DNA of 64,000 nucleotides. Source: Helianthus annuus (Eukaryota; Streptophyta; Magnoliopsida; Asterales; Asteraceae). This document shows positions 45,414-56,039 of this stretch, one piece after another. Location of the stretch: contig NC_035437.2 in the NCBI RefSeq assembly GCF_002127325.2, forward strand, positions 167,554,263 to 167,618,262, read 5' to 3'. A program made the position numbers and the translations under genes. Each line of letters begins with the position of its first letter. Within the stretch, counting starts at the first letter, position 1. Under the pieces are notes generated by a model, which saw only the letters and a list, made by a program, of their open reading frames with translations, made no database searches and was not told the origin of the DNA.

Positions 45414-45414
<1 letters not shown>
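44874..45414. mobile_element. (TA)n-flanked inverted-repeat element (541 bp)
   Basis: The left end is GGGAAAGGTTCATTTGA and the inverted right end is GGAGGGTTCAAATGAGAAGA. Both lead into A/G-rich GAAGAAAAAGAAG arms. The interior has a short series of 'atcctacacaa' words at 45010-45170. Non-coding. Confidence 0.72.
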
Positions 45415-45444
<30 letters not shown>

Positions 45445-45451
<7 letters not shown>

Positions 45452-45790
45452 GATAGTGTACATTAATTCAGAAGTGTGAGAAGTGTATTATAACACTATA
45501 TATAACACTATATAACACCATATAAACACCGTATAACACTATGTAACACCATATAACACCACATAACACTATGTAACACTCTGTAACACTATATAACAAT
45601 ATATAACACTATACATCTATCACAGACATGATATCAGACAAAATATAGTGTTATATTTGTTATATAATGTTATATAGTGTTACATAGTGTTATATGGTTT
45701 TATATGGTATTACATAGTGTTATACGGTGGTTATATGGTGTTATATAGTGTTATAATACACTTCTGGATTAATGTACAGGATCCTCTACC
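45445..45790. mobile_element. (TA)n-flanked inverted-repeat element with ATAACACTATAT repeats (346 bp)
   Basis: The left end GGGTAGGGATAGTGTACATT and the complement of the right end (GGTAGAGGATCCTGTACATT) continue with AATYCAGAAGTGT. The middle is palindromic: AACACTATATAACACCATA-type repeats on the left mirror the TGTTATATAGTG repeats on the right. Confidence 0.8.
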
Positions 45791-45799
45791 TATATATAT

Positions 45800-47120
45800 T
45801 TAAGGATTCGGTTCAATGAAGAACCACTACCAGTTATAAGAACCATGAGAACTTCTATCATCCAATAAGATTTTAACACATCACTTATATTCAAATTAAA
45901 TCAAAAGAGCAATGTAATCTTTTACTCTTGATGTCACATCATTTCTCTCTCTCTCTCTCTCTTCTTTTTAAAAGTCACATCCATTTTCTTTCTTTTTTTT
46001 TCTCTCTCTCTCTCTCTTTTTCTTTTACATTAGAACATCCATTTCTCTTCTAATATTTATCTTTCTCTCATTTTATATTTACAAAAAGCAAATGGAGATC
46101 CAAAAAATGTTTGATTCATCATATTCAATATCTACAAAAAGCAAATCGAGATCAAAAAGAAAATGCCCAGAAGTTAGACTCAGATCGAGGTGGGTGTGAA
46201 GTTCGAAGGCGGCGGAACCATCATGGAAGACGGAAATGGGTAGGGTCGCCGGTGATGATGGCGGATCAGGGAACGGATCCCGACAAGATGACGGATCGGG
46301 GTGATGTATACGACAGTGATGGTGTTGAAGGCAATGGAAGAGGTGATGTGGACGGCGACGACGGTGGAAGTGGTTCTGTGACGGAGATGGTGGTGGCACG
46401 GCGATGGTGACGGCGGCGGTGGTGGTTTTGTCGATTTCAAATGTAAATCTTTTTTTTTTTTGAAAATGTTTGCATATGTAAAAATGTTTTGTGTACGTTA
46501 GTCAAAGACAACGCGCGTAAAAACACTTGACAGCGTACTTAAAAAAATATTCGACACCGTACGTAAAAAAACCTTCGACAACAAAAAAACATTTCGATAA
46601 GAGGGGGTTTTGTCGATTTCTTATGTGTGTAAATAAATCAAGGTATGGACTTTGACAACGTGCGTAAAAAAATGTTTGTCAATATGTATAAAACGTCTTT
46701 ACGCAATACACCACTACGTAAAAAATAAACAAAAACATTTACGTTCGACAAAGACAATGCGCGTAAAAAAACATTCGACAACGTGCGTTAAAAAAACATT
46801 CGACAACGTGCATTAAAAAAACCTTCAGACGCCATCCGTCAGCCGGTGCGAAAAATATATGTTTTAAATTCGACAACTTGGGGAAAAAAATATTTGACAA
46901 CGTGTGTAAAAAAAATGTTTTTTTACGCCTCTGATCGCTCGCCCGAGACCTTCTTAACGTCACGCTTAAATCTTTTTTCGAAACGTATGTAAAAACATAA
47001 CGTGTAAAATAGTTTTTACGTACGTCTTTATCTTTTATTTGTTGTGTAAAAAAATTACGGTTGGTGTCGCACCTTTCGCGTCAACGTAAAACATCAAACG
47101 TAAAAAAACACCGACGTAAA
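45800..47120. mobile_element. Probable third, decayed family-2-like element
   Basis: The left boundary sequence (AGAACCACTACCAGTTATAAGAACCATGAGAAC) resembles the family-2 terminal repeat. The order (CT)n leader, GC-rich Gly/Asp-coding-like segment (46190-46440), then CGTAAAAAAAC-type words (46500-47100) also parallels the two large copies. No matching right terminus was found, so the right limit is approximate. Confidence 0.45.
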
Positions 47121-47289
47121 ACATCAAACCTTTCGGGCTTGAGCTTGTTAAAGCTTGACTCGTTCGAGCTATTAACCGAGCCGATAACGAATAGCTCTCG
47201 AGCCTCTGGACTTGTTTACAACCCTACTTGCGGCTCTTATTCCAAATAAAAGTTGTCGTTAAGAAATAAAAACATAGTCCATACTCATA

Positions 47290-47420
47290 ATTTATTAATC
47301 AATATATATTATTATTATTATTAATTATTAATTATTATTAATATATATTAATAAACGAATTGAATTATTATTATTATTATTAATATATATTAATATATAT
47401 TAACAAACGAATTAAAATGA
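47290..47420. repeat. ATT-rich microsatellite
   Basis: Runs of ATT, TAATTATT and ATATATTAAT with no other content. The stretch 47121-47547 around it shows no gene. At 47130-47225 a sequence rich in GAGCTTG/CTCGAG words, ending TTACAACCCTA, looks like the end of an unclassified MITE. Confidence 0.7.
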
Positions 47421-47547
47421 ACAGTGAAGTGATTTTAATATTATAATAATATACAGTTTTTTAAATACTTTTATTATTTTCATATTATAATTATAATAAT
47501 AGTTATTTTCTTTACTTTTTAACTTTAATCTTTTTTTTTAATATTAG

Positions 47548-48117
47548 GGGTTGGGATAAGCTTGTTGTTAATCAGTATCGAACCAGTACTAGTTTTGAAA
47601 ATACCGGTACGGCCCTGTTCGGTATCAATACATGAAGGTAAAAAACGACACTAATATAGAAAACGCCAAAAGTTTGTGCTGAATTGATATTGGAAATCTT
47701 TTGGTTCGGGAAATTCAGTGCTGCTACCCGGTACCATTTGCTCATCCCTGATCACGGTTAACGTACGAACAACGGTATCGTACAACTTTTTTTTGTTGTT
47801 TTTCTTAAACTTTTAGTTTTTTCTTTTTTAGTTTCAGGGGTAGAGATGGGCTCGATGCCAACCGAAACAAAATCGGTACTGATAAAGAAAATACCGGTTA
47901 CGGTACCGGTATATAAAGGTAAAAAACGGTAGTGAACCGGTACCAGGAACGCCAAAAGTCGGTACTGAATTGGTGCTTAAGATCTTTCGGTTCGGCAAAT
48001 TTGGTATCGGTACCCAGAACAATTTGCTCATCTCTGACCACGGGTTTCATACGAACAACATCATTACCATACAACTTTTTTGGTTGATTTTCTTTCGGTT
48101 ATCTTTTAGTGTTTTTT
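47548..48117 (+). repeat. Diverged 290-bp direct tandem repeat
   Basis: 47548-47827 and 47838-48117 share many words in the same order: AAAATACCGGT, AAGGTAAAAAACG, AACGCCAAAAGT, TTTCGGTTCGG, ATTTGCTCATC and CATACAACTTTTTT. The unit is non-coding and leads into a Helitron 3' end. Confidence 0.75.
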
Positions 48118-48211
48118 TCTACATTTTATTTTTATTCTTGTCAACCATTACGTTCGCAACACGTTCGTATTGATTTCAAAACACATGTAAACACAGACTA
48201 AATAACAAAAG

Positions 48212-48248
48212 AAATTCATCGCAACGCGGTGAATTTTTTTAAACCTAG
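48212..48248 (+). mobile_element. Helitron 3' terminus (plus orientation)
   Basis: A hairpin ATTCATCGC-AAC-GCGGTGAAT (9-bp stem with one G-T pair) is followed by a T-run and AAACCTAG|T. These are the canonical Helitron 3' hairpin and CTRR end before a T. The 5' end was not located. The tandem repeat at 47548-48117 probably belongs to the same element. Confidence 0.8.
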
Positions 48249-48396
48249 TATTATGAAAACTTGACTTTGGGATTGAATTTATAAACCCCCAAGTTGAGGA
48301 CGGGGAGAAAGAAAGTGAGGGCAGCGATTTTCCGCTTCTTTTCTGAGCGTCAATGTATGCGTCTTGGGAAGTAAGAGTGTTTAAGGTAACCCAAAA

Positions 48397-48545
48397 GCCA
48401 CTCATAATATTATCACATTGCCCATAATAAGTCACGTGGTATTTAAACCATACCAAAAGCCACTTAATATTATAATCATTTATGCTCTTAATAAGTCACG
48501 TGATGTTTAAATTAAGCCAAAAGCCACTTAATATCATCCACTATA
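48397..48545 (+). repeat. CCAAAAGCCAC... tandem repeat, about 2.3 units of roughly 65 bp
   Basis: Three starts of CCAAAAGCCACT are followed twice by ...TAATAAGTCACGTG. Non-coding. The surrounding 48249-48809 has no gene. Confidence 0.75.
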
Positions 48546-48809
48546 CTTTCTTAGGCCCAAAATTAGTCTCGAACGTTAAACAACCTAAATTAGCCTCGAA
48601 CGTTAAACAACCTGTTTTTAGGTACGCAAGTGGCACCTCTTTGACCATAACAACTTAATAATATTGTACAAGTTTAATGATGTTGCAAAACCTTCGGGCA
48701 TGGGCGCACTCTAATACGGGTTTTTGGGTCGCCTGCGCTCGATAAAAAATATTAGTATTATATATACGATAAAATTGCGATTAACCCCAATGAAATTTTG
48801 ACACCGATC

Positions 48810-49085
48810 TAGGGATGACAATGGGTCGGGTTCGGGCCGGGTATGGGTAATCCCATAACCATACCCGGTTGTAAAATCGTGTCCCATATCCGACCCAATA
48901 CCCGTCGCGTATTGGGTATACCCATTAGTTCGTTAAAAGATATACGTTGGGGTTTCCATACCCGCGAATTTTTTTAAAACTAATCCCATACCCGGCCCAA
49001 TACCTATCGGGTATAGGGTATACCCGTCCCATTTGTGTCGGGTTTCGGGTATACCCGTTGGGTTCGGGTATGTTTGCCATCCCTA
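48810..49085. mobile_element. hAT-type MITE, 276 bp
   Basis: Terminal inverted repeats are TAGGGATGACAATGGG and the complement of ATGTTTGCCATCCCTA, flanked by the perfect 8-bp duplication CACCGATC (48802-48809 and 49086-49093). The interior is built of GGGTATACCCG palindromic words. The 8-bp target and TAGGG terminus are hAT hallmarks. Confidence 0.9.
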
Positions 49086-49140
49086 CACCGATCTCATAAA
49101 ATTTTTGACTTTGACTCCATGAAATTTCGACACTCACCAC

Positions 49141-49496
49141 TAATGGTGGATCCATGATTTTTTTTTTTTTCAAATGTGATCTATTTTTTTAGGTGTTCAC
49201 AATTTTCATTACAAAACGTTAAAATTTTCGGGTTGGTCCTCATCCGGGTCGGGTCAAAATAAGGTTTGAATTACATTAAAAAAACATAAAAACGGGCTAT
49301 ACAAGGATTAAACCCACGACCTCTTGTTATTAAAGAGGGGGGCTTACCACAACACCAACTTTCCTTTTCTTTCTGTGGTGTCCACCTAATTGTATTTATG
49401 AGGTTCTTATAAAATTTAATATACCGTATCTACTAATTTTTTAAAAAACATTGGGGGTCCGGGGACCCCGACCCGCTTTATGTGGGTCCGCCCATG
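49141..49496. mobile_element. hAT-type MITE, 356 bp, with a tRNA-like segment
   Basis: The left end TAATGGTGGATCCA pairs with the complement of TGGGTCCGCCCATG. The 8-bp duplication CTCACCAC is at 49133-49140 and 49497-49504. Inside, on the minus strand (about 49310-49365), are an A-box-like TGTGGTAAGCC and a B-box-like GGTTTAATCC at SINE/tRNA spacing. Confidence 0.82.
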
Positions 49497-49585
49497 CTCA
49501 CCACTAAGAAATATAACTTGTTTTTTTAATTATGTGATCTGACACAAATATACCGCACCGGCCCAAAAAAACTAATATTCAAATT

Positions 49586-50706
49586 GTAGGACATGGGTCA
49601 CAATATTAATAAAAATATATAAATAAAAAAACTAAAGATACTCTCTTTCTACATATTGGGAAATTATAATACACGTACCATAAAAAATCTAAACGAAATA
49701 ATATATATAATACAACACATGTAAACAAATCGATTCAAACCATAGTTTTTAACAAAAGTATGAATCACATCTTCTTGTATGATCCTTTGCGTAGTCTTCA
49801 GCAACCTCTTCGTGTAGTCTCCCTTGCTGCAAGAAAGAATAAATGGGTGTTGACGGTTAGAGATGTGGCAAGTGTTCAATACGCTTCCCTTAAAACAAAT
49901 TTCACGTTTATACTAATGACGATGCTTCTGTCTCCTAGGGTACAACAGCCGAAACAATCTGTATTGCCAATGGCCACGCGCCCAAGGTTACACCGGATAA
50001 AATTATAGTGTTAGAACTTGTGGAAAATAAGGAACGAAAGTGACAGAATTTAGTAGAGAAAACTTATCTCTGTAAATACCCAACACATGGGACTTCAAGT
50101 ATCTCCATGAACTCTTTTAAAATTTCTCTTGTAATTCTGTACTTGTAATTAGCCCGCTTCATCAAGTTAGGCACATAACCTACTTTTCATATAAGAGACA
50201 TAGGATGGAGAAGAGTCTCATTTAATTAGAGATTTTATTATAGATATAAACTCTAATAAAAACTAATAAAGTGACACAAAAACTCTACTTAAGAGTTTAT
50301 CACCACCTATATATGAAGAGTCTAGTAATGATTATAATTTCACTAAATTAATATCAATTCACACTATTCAAATTTCCAACCAGCCTCCACATGAATGTAG
50401 ATGATCGAAACACACAAATTTTTCAATGCAAGCTCGACAGTTAAATATTGAAAGATAGGTAGTTATTGCTTTGAACCTTCCTTTTTGAAGTATATTAGCC
50501 GTAACCGTGCCTCAGCTTTACACGAAGATCTTGTTTAAGACTATGCAAAGGATCGTACAAAAAGATGCGATTCATACTTTTGTTGAAGAGTACGATTTGA
50601 TTCGATTTGTTTAGATTTGATGCGATTCATATTTTGTTTAGATTTGTTCATGGTATGTGTACTATAATTTCCAAGATGTAGAAAAAGAGTATATTTAGTG
50701 TGTGTG

Positions 50707-50757
<51 letters not shown>

Positions 50758-50783
50758 ACTAATATTGTGACCCATGTCCTACT
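49586..50783. mobile_element. Inverted-repeat element of about 1.2 kb with arms of roughly 230 bp
   Basis: The left arm begins GTAGGACATGGGTCACAATA. The right end is its complement (TATTGTGACCCATGTCCTA). The arms go on matching at ATACTCT, AAATTATAATACACG, AACAAAAGTATGAATC and GATCCTTTGCGTAGTC, down to about 49815 and 50500. A (TA)n tract of about 42 bp sits just inside the right end. The centre holds a 460-bp sequence duplicated outside the element at 50815-51283. No transposase. Confidence 0.65.
49917..50383 (+). repeat. Direct segmental duplication, copy 1 (partner 50815-51283)
   Basis: Both copies begin with CTGTCTCC(T/C)A, then GGTACAACAGCC, and share CACCGGATAAAATTATAGTG and TTAGAACTTGTGGAAAA, running to AAATTTCCAAC. 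Copy 1 has an acceptor-like CTCCTAG followed by an open stretch of about 33 codons ending at TGA (…TPDKIIVLELVEN…). In copy 2 that stretch is broken. It looks like a terminal exon plus 3' region of an unidentified plant gene. Confidence 0.7.
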
Positions 50784-50814
50784 ATTTTAAAATAGATTTC
50801 GCAGCTCTATTAAA

Positions 50815-51283
50815 GACGACAAATCTGTCTCCCAAGGTACAACAGCCTAAGCAGTTTGTGCTGTCGAAAATGGTCACACACCCGAGGTTACACCGGATAA
50901 AATTATAGTGTTAGAACTTGTGGAAAAATAATGATAAGAAGATGATGAAATCAAGTAGAGAAAACTTATCTCTCTAAGTACCCAACACATGGGCCTTCAA
51001 GTATCTCAAAAAACTCCTCTAATTTTTTCTTCTAAAATTTCTCTTGTAATTTGCTAGCTTCATCAAGTTAGGTACATAACCTGCTTTCCATACAAGATAC
51101 ATAAGGTGGAGAAAAGTCTCACTTAATTAGAGATTTTATTAGAGACATAATTTCTAATAAAAACTAAAAAATTGACATAAAAACTCTACTTAAAAGTTTA
51201 GCATCAATATCCATATAAAGAGTCTAGTAAATAATTATAATTTCACTAAATTAATATCCATTCACACTATCCAAATTTCCAAC
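50815..51283 (+). repeat. Direct segmental duplication, copy 2
   Basis: This is homologous to 49917-50383 with about one change per 8-10 bases and small indels. It lies outside the inverted-repeat element, so it may be the parental sequence. Confidence 0.7.
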
Positions 51284-51598
51284 ATAAAGTTAGATCCACT
51301 AGTAAGCGTACAACAACGTAACGAGCTGAGATGTATTAGGTTCGCGTTAAATTAGTTTATTTTTAATTTTGTTTGGTTTTGTGCTACCTAAAATACCCAA
51401 TACCTATGTATACAAATTTTACATATAAAATGTATCAGAAAAGATTTATAAAGTTAGGAGATGATAATTAGAAAACTCATTTTAATGAGAAAACTTAAAA
51501 ATTCCATAAAAAAATGTTACGGGCCGCATTGAAAGGTGCTTACGGTCCGCATCGGGCATATATAGTATTAGACACGTGTAATATATGATATATTACAC

Positions 51599-52700
51599 AG
51601 GGTAAGGTTATTATAAAAAAAGGTTAAAAGTATGAGAAGTGTGAGAAATATTGTGGAGATGACATGTGTCCTCAATCTAAATTAAATCAAAAGGGTATAC
51701 AAGTAATTTTATCATTGATTCAATTAATTCAAAACCTTCCATAACCGCCACCTTATTTATAGGAACATGATTTTTTAAAAGATCTATATAAACCTGCATG
51801 CTAGTAGATCTATATAAACCTTATTTATAGGAACATTGCAACCACCATTCGACACGTATATAACCCAATTCAATAAGTATATAACACCATTTTAAAGATC
51901 TCTATAAAAACACTACGAATAATACTGCAAAATCACAATTCAACACATATATAACACCATTCAATAATTATATAACACTATTCAATAAGTATATAACACC
52001 ATTCAATAATTATATAACACCATTCAATAAGTATATAACACCATTTAATAAGTATATAACACCATTAAAGACACTACCTCAATTTCCAGAATATGTTCTT
52101 AGTATAATGTTCATAGTATGGTTATTGTACATGGTGTTTTAAACCTGCATGCATGGTGTTTTACATCAGCATGCTAGTAGATGTTCCAGATTCCATATGT
52201 TAAAACACCATGGTGTTTTAAAACCTACATTCCAGTAGATAAAAAACACCACGCTGTCCTGTATGTGTTTAAAACACCACGCTTTGAATCACAATACAAT
52301 TAAAACACCACTGTATGAACATAGACAAAACATCATGGACTAAACATCTGATCGAAACACATTTTTTTTCTCTATATAAGTATAGCAATATGACACTCAT
52401 ATTAAAGATAAAAAACGCTCGTTATTATGTTGTATTTCTTTTTAAAAAAAAAGTTATGTATAAAAAGTTATTGACGTTTAAAAAAGACGGGGGAAGTTGC
52501 ATGTGCATTAATGTTAGTTTCTTAATTTAAAAATGTTAAATTTACATGTATACCCTTAATCTAGAAAATTAATATGTTTAATAGTAAACATTATTTACAA
52601 TTTTGCCATCATGATCTCAACCATTAAATCAAAGATCTAATGGTGTAGATTCTTTCTTACCTTTCTCATAAAAAACCCCATTTTTACAGGAACCTCTATC
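51599..52700. mobile_element. Mutator-type non-autonomous element with 9-bp target duplication (1.1 kb)
   Basis: It is flanked by ATATTACAC at 51590-51598 and 52701-52709. The left end AGGGTAAGGTT...TATAAAAAAAGG and inverted right end GATAGAGGTTCCTGTAAAAATGGG form imperfect terminal repeats resembling those of the (TA)n-flanked families. The interior has a repeat series of TATATAACACCATTCAATAA (about 51860-52075) and ACCACG/AAAACACCA words. A 9-bp duplication is typical of Mutator-like elements. Confidence 0.75.
51850..52078 (+). repeat. TATATAACACCATTCAATAA tandem array
   Basis: About eight irregular copies, with a period near 22-26 bp, lie inside the 51599-52700 element. Confidence 0.85.
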
Positions 52701-52709
52701 ATATTACAC

Positions 52710-53032
52710 ATATGTAATAGTACATTTTCCTTTTCTGAAAAATTTTATTTTTTTCGTAGAATGCATATATGTAGTAATGTAAAAAAAAATAAAAAACTGA
52801 AAAAAAGAAATATATTATTGCACATGTATAATATTTTTTTTTTTGATGGAATGTGTAATATGTCATGTATTACACATGTGTAATACTAAATATGCCCAAT
52901 GCAAACCGCAAGCACCTTCCAACATCGTCCATAACGCTTTTCTGAATGAATTATTTTAGGCTTCTCACTATTTTTGTTATGAAACCGTTTCCTACAAAGT
53001 TATACGATAAAATGACAATCTAAACATTTTTA
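52710..53032. other. AT-rich non-coding stretch
   Basis: TTACACATATGTAATA-type words occur several times (52703-52885) and there are A/T runs. At 52986-53032 begins a partial third copy of the duplicated segment described at 53665. No gene is seen. Confidence 0.6.
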
Positions 53033-54263
53033 TCTATATTAATATATAAAACATTTTCTATGTACAAAATGGTAAATTACCATTAAATTTAAGATGACAT
53101 ATGAAGGGTCAAGTTAAAATGACTAATTTTTCCCCAGATTCTTCCATTCATACATTTCTTCCCTTTATCAATGACATTTATGTCTAATATATCTATACCA
53201 TATATTAGGTTATTTATAAATAATAAAAAATAAGCCTAAGGATAATAAACTCATCACATTCATAATACATTCTATTGTATTTGTGTATTTGGACTAAAGG
53301 ACTAATCAGTGAAGGTGGAATTAATCAAATTTAGCATAAATGTGTTTTGTAATTTTGGAGAAATTATTTAAAAATTTAGATGTAGATTGTCGACTCTGTC
53401 ATAACACACGGGTTTCCCACTAAATAAAAAGATGTTGCACTATGCTATATAATGTTCATCCCTAGCCATAGCTATTGTAACAACCTTTCTTTATCTCAAA
53501 GCTATGTTAAACACAAGTTAACATAAACCTTAACATTTTCAAAGTGTAATGAAAAAAAAGAAATTTAATATAAAGGATCAAATATGTGAACTTTGTAAGC
53601 AAAGACAAACCATAGTTGTCAAAGGGGAAATGCATACATTCATGTAACTATCGTAAATAAATTCAGACTCTTCCATTGTCTTCTTGGAAAGGCAATTGAA
53701 GTCTTTTAATCCCTAAAATACCATCCTAAATATTGTGGTCCTCGCCGCATGACGGACACCCCATTAAATACATACTCACATATTAATTGGGTGCATTGTA
53801 TGTTGTATTTACCATGTACTAAAGCAGATACCATAGGTTATTTACCATACTCATAGAATTTACATTGACGTTTCATGCAATGGTGATATATGCAGCGTAT
53901 AGTGAATATGCGATACAAACCCTTTCCTACAAAGTTATACGATAAAATGACAATCTAAACCTTTTTATTAATAAAGATGATTATGATTTTAGTCCTTTAG
54001 TCCAAATACACAAATACAATAGAATGTATTATGAATGTGATGAGTTTATTATCCATAAGTTTATTTTTTTATTATTTATAAATAATCTAATATATAGTAT
54101 AGATTTATTATACATAAATGTCATTGATCAAGGGAAGAAGGGTGTGAGTGAAAGAATCTGAGAAAAAATTAGGCATTTTAACTTGACCCTTCATATGTCT
54201 TCTTAAAATTTGATTGCAATTTACCATTTTGTACATATGAAATGTTTTATATAGTAATATAGA
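53033..54263. mobile_element. Head-to-head pair of Helitron-like 5' ends (inverted repeat, arms about 273 bp)
   Basis: The left arm 53033-53305 starts A|TCTATATTAATATATAAAAC. The right arm 53990-54263 is its inverted copy starting TCTATATTACTATATAAAAC. They share ATGTACAAAATGGTAAATT, CATATGAAGGGTCAAG and GTATTTGGACTAAAGGACTA. Starting with TC after an A fits a Helitron 5' end. No confident CTRR hairpin end was found between the arms. Confidence 0.55.
53665..53990 (+). repeat. Direct duplication, copy 1 (partner 54261-54589)
   Basis: 326 bp starting AGACTCTTC and ending TTATGATTTT recur about 600 bp downstream with roughly 95 per cent identity by eye. A third, truncated copy of the last 45 bp is at 52986-53032. 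The right Helitron-like arm is sandwiched between the two copies. Confidence 0.85.
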
Positions 54264-54589
54264 CTCTTCTATTGTCTTCTTGGAAAGGCAATTGAAGTCT
54301 TTTAATCCCAAAAATACCACCCTAAATATTGTGGTCCTCGTCGCATGACGGACACCCCATTAAATACATACTCACATATTCATTGGGTGCATTGTATGTT
54401 GTATTTACCATGTACTATAAAAGCCGATACCATAGGTTATTTACCATACTCCTAGAATTTACATTGGCGTCTCATGCAATGGTAATATGTGCAACGTATA
54501 GTGAATATATGATACAAACCCTTTCCTACAAAGTTATAAGATAAAATGACAATCTAAACTTTTTTATTAATAAAGATGATTAGGATTTT
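54261..54589 (+). repeat. Direct duplication, copy 2
   Basis: This is homologous to 53665-53990. Confidence 0.85.
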
Positions 54590-54842
54590 ATTTTATCTCT
54601 TTGCCCATCGTCACTAAAAAACGATCCGACAAGTGATCAAGTTGCATTTAGAAAACAATTAACTTGTTCATGGGATTTATTAAATATTATTTGTTGTTTG
54701 GAATTTATTATGACTTTCTTTTTCTCATCTTGCCTGGCTTCGAGTTTTGACTAAGCAAAGTATAAAACATAAAAAGCAATGTTGATGAAAATGATGATTA
54801 TTATTATCCTTAATATCATTACTTCTATATTTATATTATATA

Positions 54843-55729
54843 CTAGGTTAGAACCTCGTGTATTACACGGTTGAATAAATGTAATTTTATATACTAAATT
54901 AAAACAATTATCTTTAAAAATCTTGTTTATTACACGGGTTGAACAAATGTAGTTTTATATATTAAATAATAAAAAAAATTATATCTCTAAGAACCTCATG
55001 TATTGTACTGAATAAATCTATACTTACTATATTGTAATAAAAGAAACCTCATTTTGGACATGTGTCATTCATTGAAGATGTCTACATTTGTAATTTCCTA
55101 CCTTTACATACTTAATATTATTATTTACCAAATTGACACTTTTTTATTTAGTTTACTTATCTCATATTTTATGAAAAAAAATATTGATTATTCTATCTCT
55201 TATTTTCATATTGCATTTTTTTTTAAATTTAGTTTGTAATCTTTTCCGTTCAAATGGGACAGAAGTAAAATTATTGGGTTTCACATTTGTAATTAGTTAT
55301 GATAGATTATATTTTAGTTTTAAAACTTTTAGAATGATTGAATCAAATAAAAGGATTATGATTTCCTAGAAACAAAAATAACTGAGTTTTTTTTCTGATC
55401 ATTTTGAACATGAAAAAATAGAACGATAGCGTCTTAATAAAAAAAATAACTAATTACAAATGTGAAACCCAATAATTTTACTTCTGTCCCATTTAAACGG
55501 AAAAGATAAGTACAAACTAAATTTAAAAAAAAAATGCAATATGAAAATAAGAGATAGAATAATCAATATTTTTTTTTTCATAAAATATGAGATAAGGGTA
55601 AACTAAATAAAAAGTGTCAATTTGGTAAATAATAATATTAAGTATGTAAACGTAGGAAATTACAAATGTAGACATCTTCAATGAATGACACGTGTCCAAA
55701 ATCAGGTTTCTTTTATTATATAGTATAGA
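54843..55729 (-). mobile_element. Non-autonomous Helitron, 887 bp, minus orientation
   Basis: On the minus strand it starts A|TCTATACTATATAATAAAAG (55729) and ends with a hairpin CCGTGT-AAT-ACACG then ...TTCTAACCTAG|T (54843). The A and T flanks are exactly right for a Helitron. The 3' terminal segment (hairpin plus subterminal AT) is repeated about three times between 54850 and 55015. A second 5' terminus in plus orientation (TCTATACTTACTATATTG at 55015) makes a long palindrome with the main one. No Rep/helicase sequence. Confidence 0.85.
55015..55729. repeat. Palindrome: arms of about 280 bp with a central loop of about 140 bp
   Basis: 55029-55305 and 55445-55727 are inverted copies at about 95 per cent identity by eye, including GAAACCT(C/G)ATTTTGGACA and TTACCAAATTGACACTTTTT. 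Each carries a Helitron 5' end on the outside. Confidence 0.88.
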
Positions 55730-55767
55730 TAATGCCAATGGTACCAAAAGTTAAAAAACTTCTTTTT

Positions 55768-56010
55768 ACTTGGTGCAGAGTGAGGCACTGGTGGGCAATG
55801 ATAGAAGACCCAGGGAAACCTGGGTTGGATCCTTGAGCCAAACGGGTTTTACCGGTAATTTCACTGTCGTGCCTACGGGCGAGTGGGTTACCGGGTTTTC
55901 CCCGGAATTGGTGGTGGACTCGGGTTACTCTCGGAGTACTCCGTTTGTCCAGTGGGTGCCTCGAGAGTGCTCAGGATTGAGTTTGTTGGCCGTTCAAAAA
56001 AAAAAAAAAA
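55768..56010 (+). mobile_element. tRNA-derived SINE, about 230 bp plus poly(A)
   Basis: A pol III B-box GGTTGGATCC (55823-55832) lies about 35 bp after an A-box-like TGGTGGGCAATG, then a GC-rich body and A-tail (55996-56010). Target duplications are AGTTAAAAAACTTCTTTTT (55749-55767) and AGTTAAAGAACTTTTTTTTT (56016-56035). The GC content contrasts sharply with the flanks. Confidence 0.88.
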
Positions 56011-56039
56011 TACATAGTTAAAGAACTTTTTTTTTCTTT

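Noticed and set aside
47130..47225. LINE or gene fragment
   Set aside because: GAGCTTG/CTCGAG words and an ACAACCCTA end look like a MITE terminus. No RT or endonuclease motif, so left unclassified.
48925..49173. Short ORF with Pro/Gly/Tyr motifs
   Set aside because: It spans the end of a hAT MITE built from GGGTATACCCG palindromes.
49260..49400. A functional tRNA gene
   Set aside because: A/B-box-like motifs are present, but no cloverleaf with acceptor stem could be drawn, and the segment lies in a MITE.
52315..52530. A 71-codon ORF
   Set aside because: It lies inside the 51599-52700 element in AT-rich DNA, with no domain and no codon bias. Chance frame.
55523..55747. Small protein-coding ORF (also 55054-55239)
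   Set aside because: Both are the two arms of the Helitron palindrome read in opposite directions.
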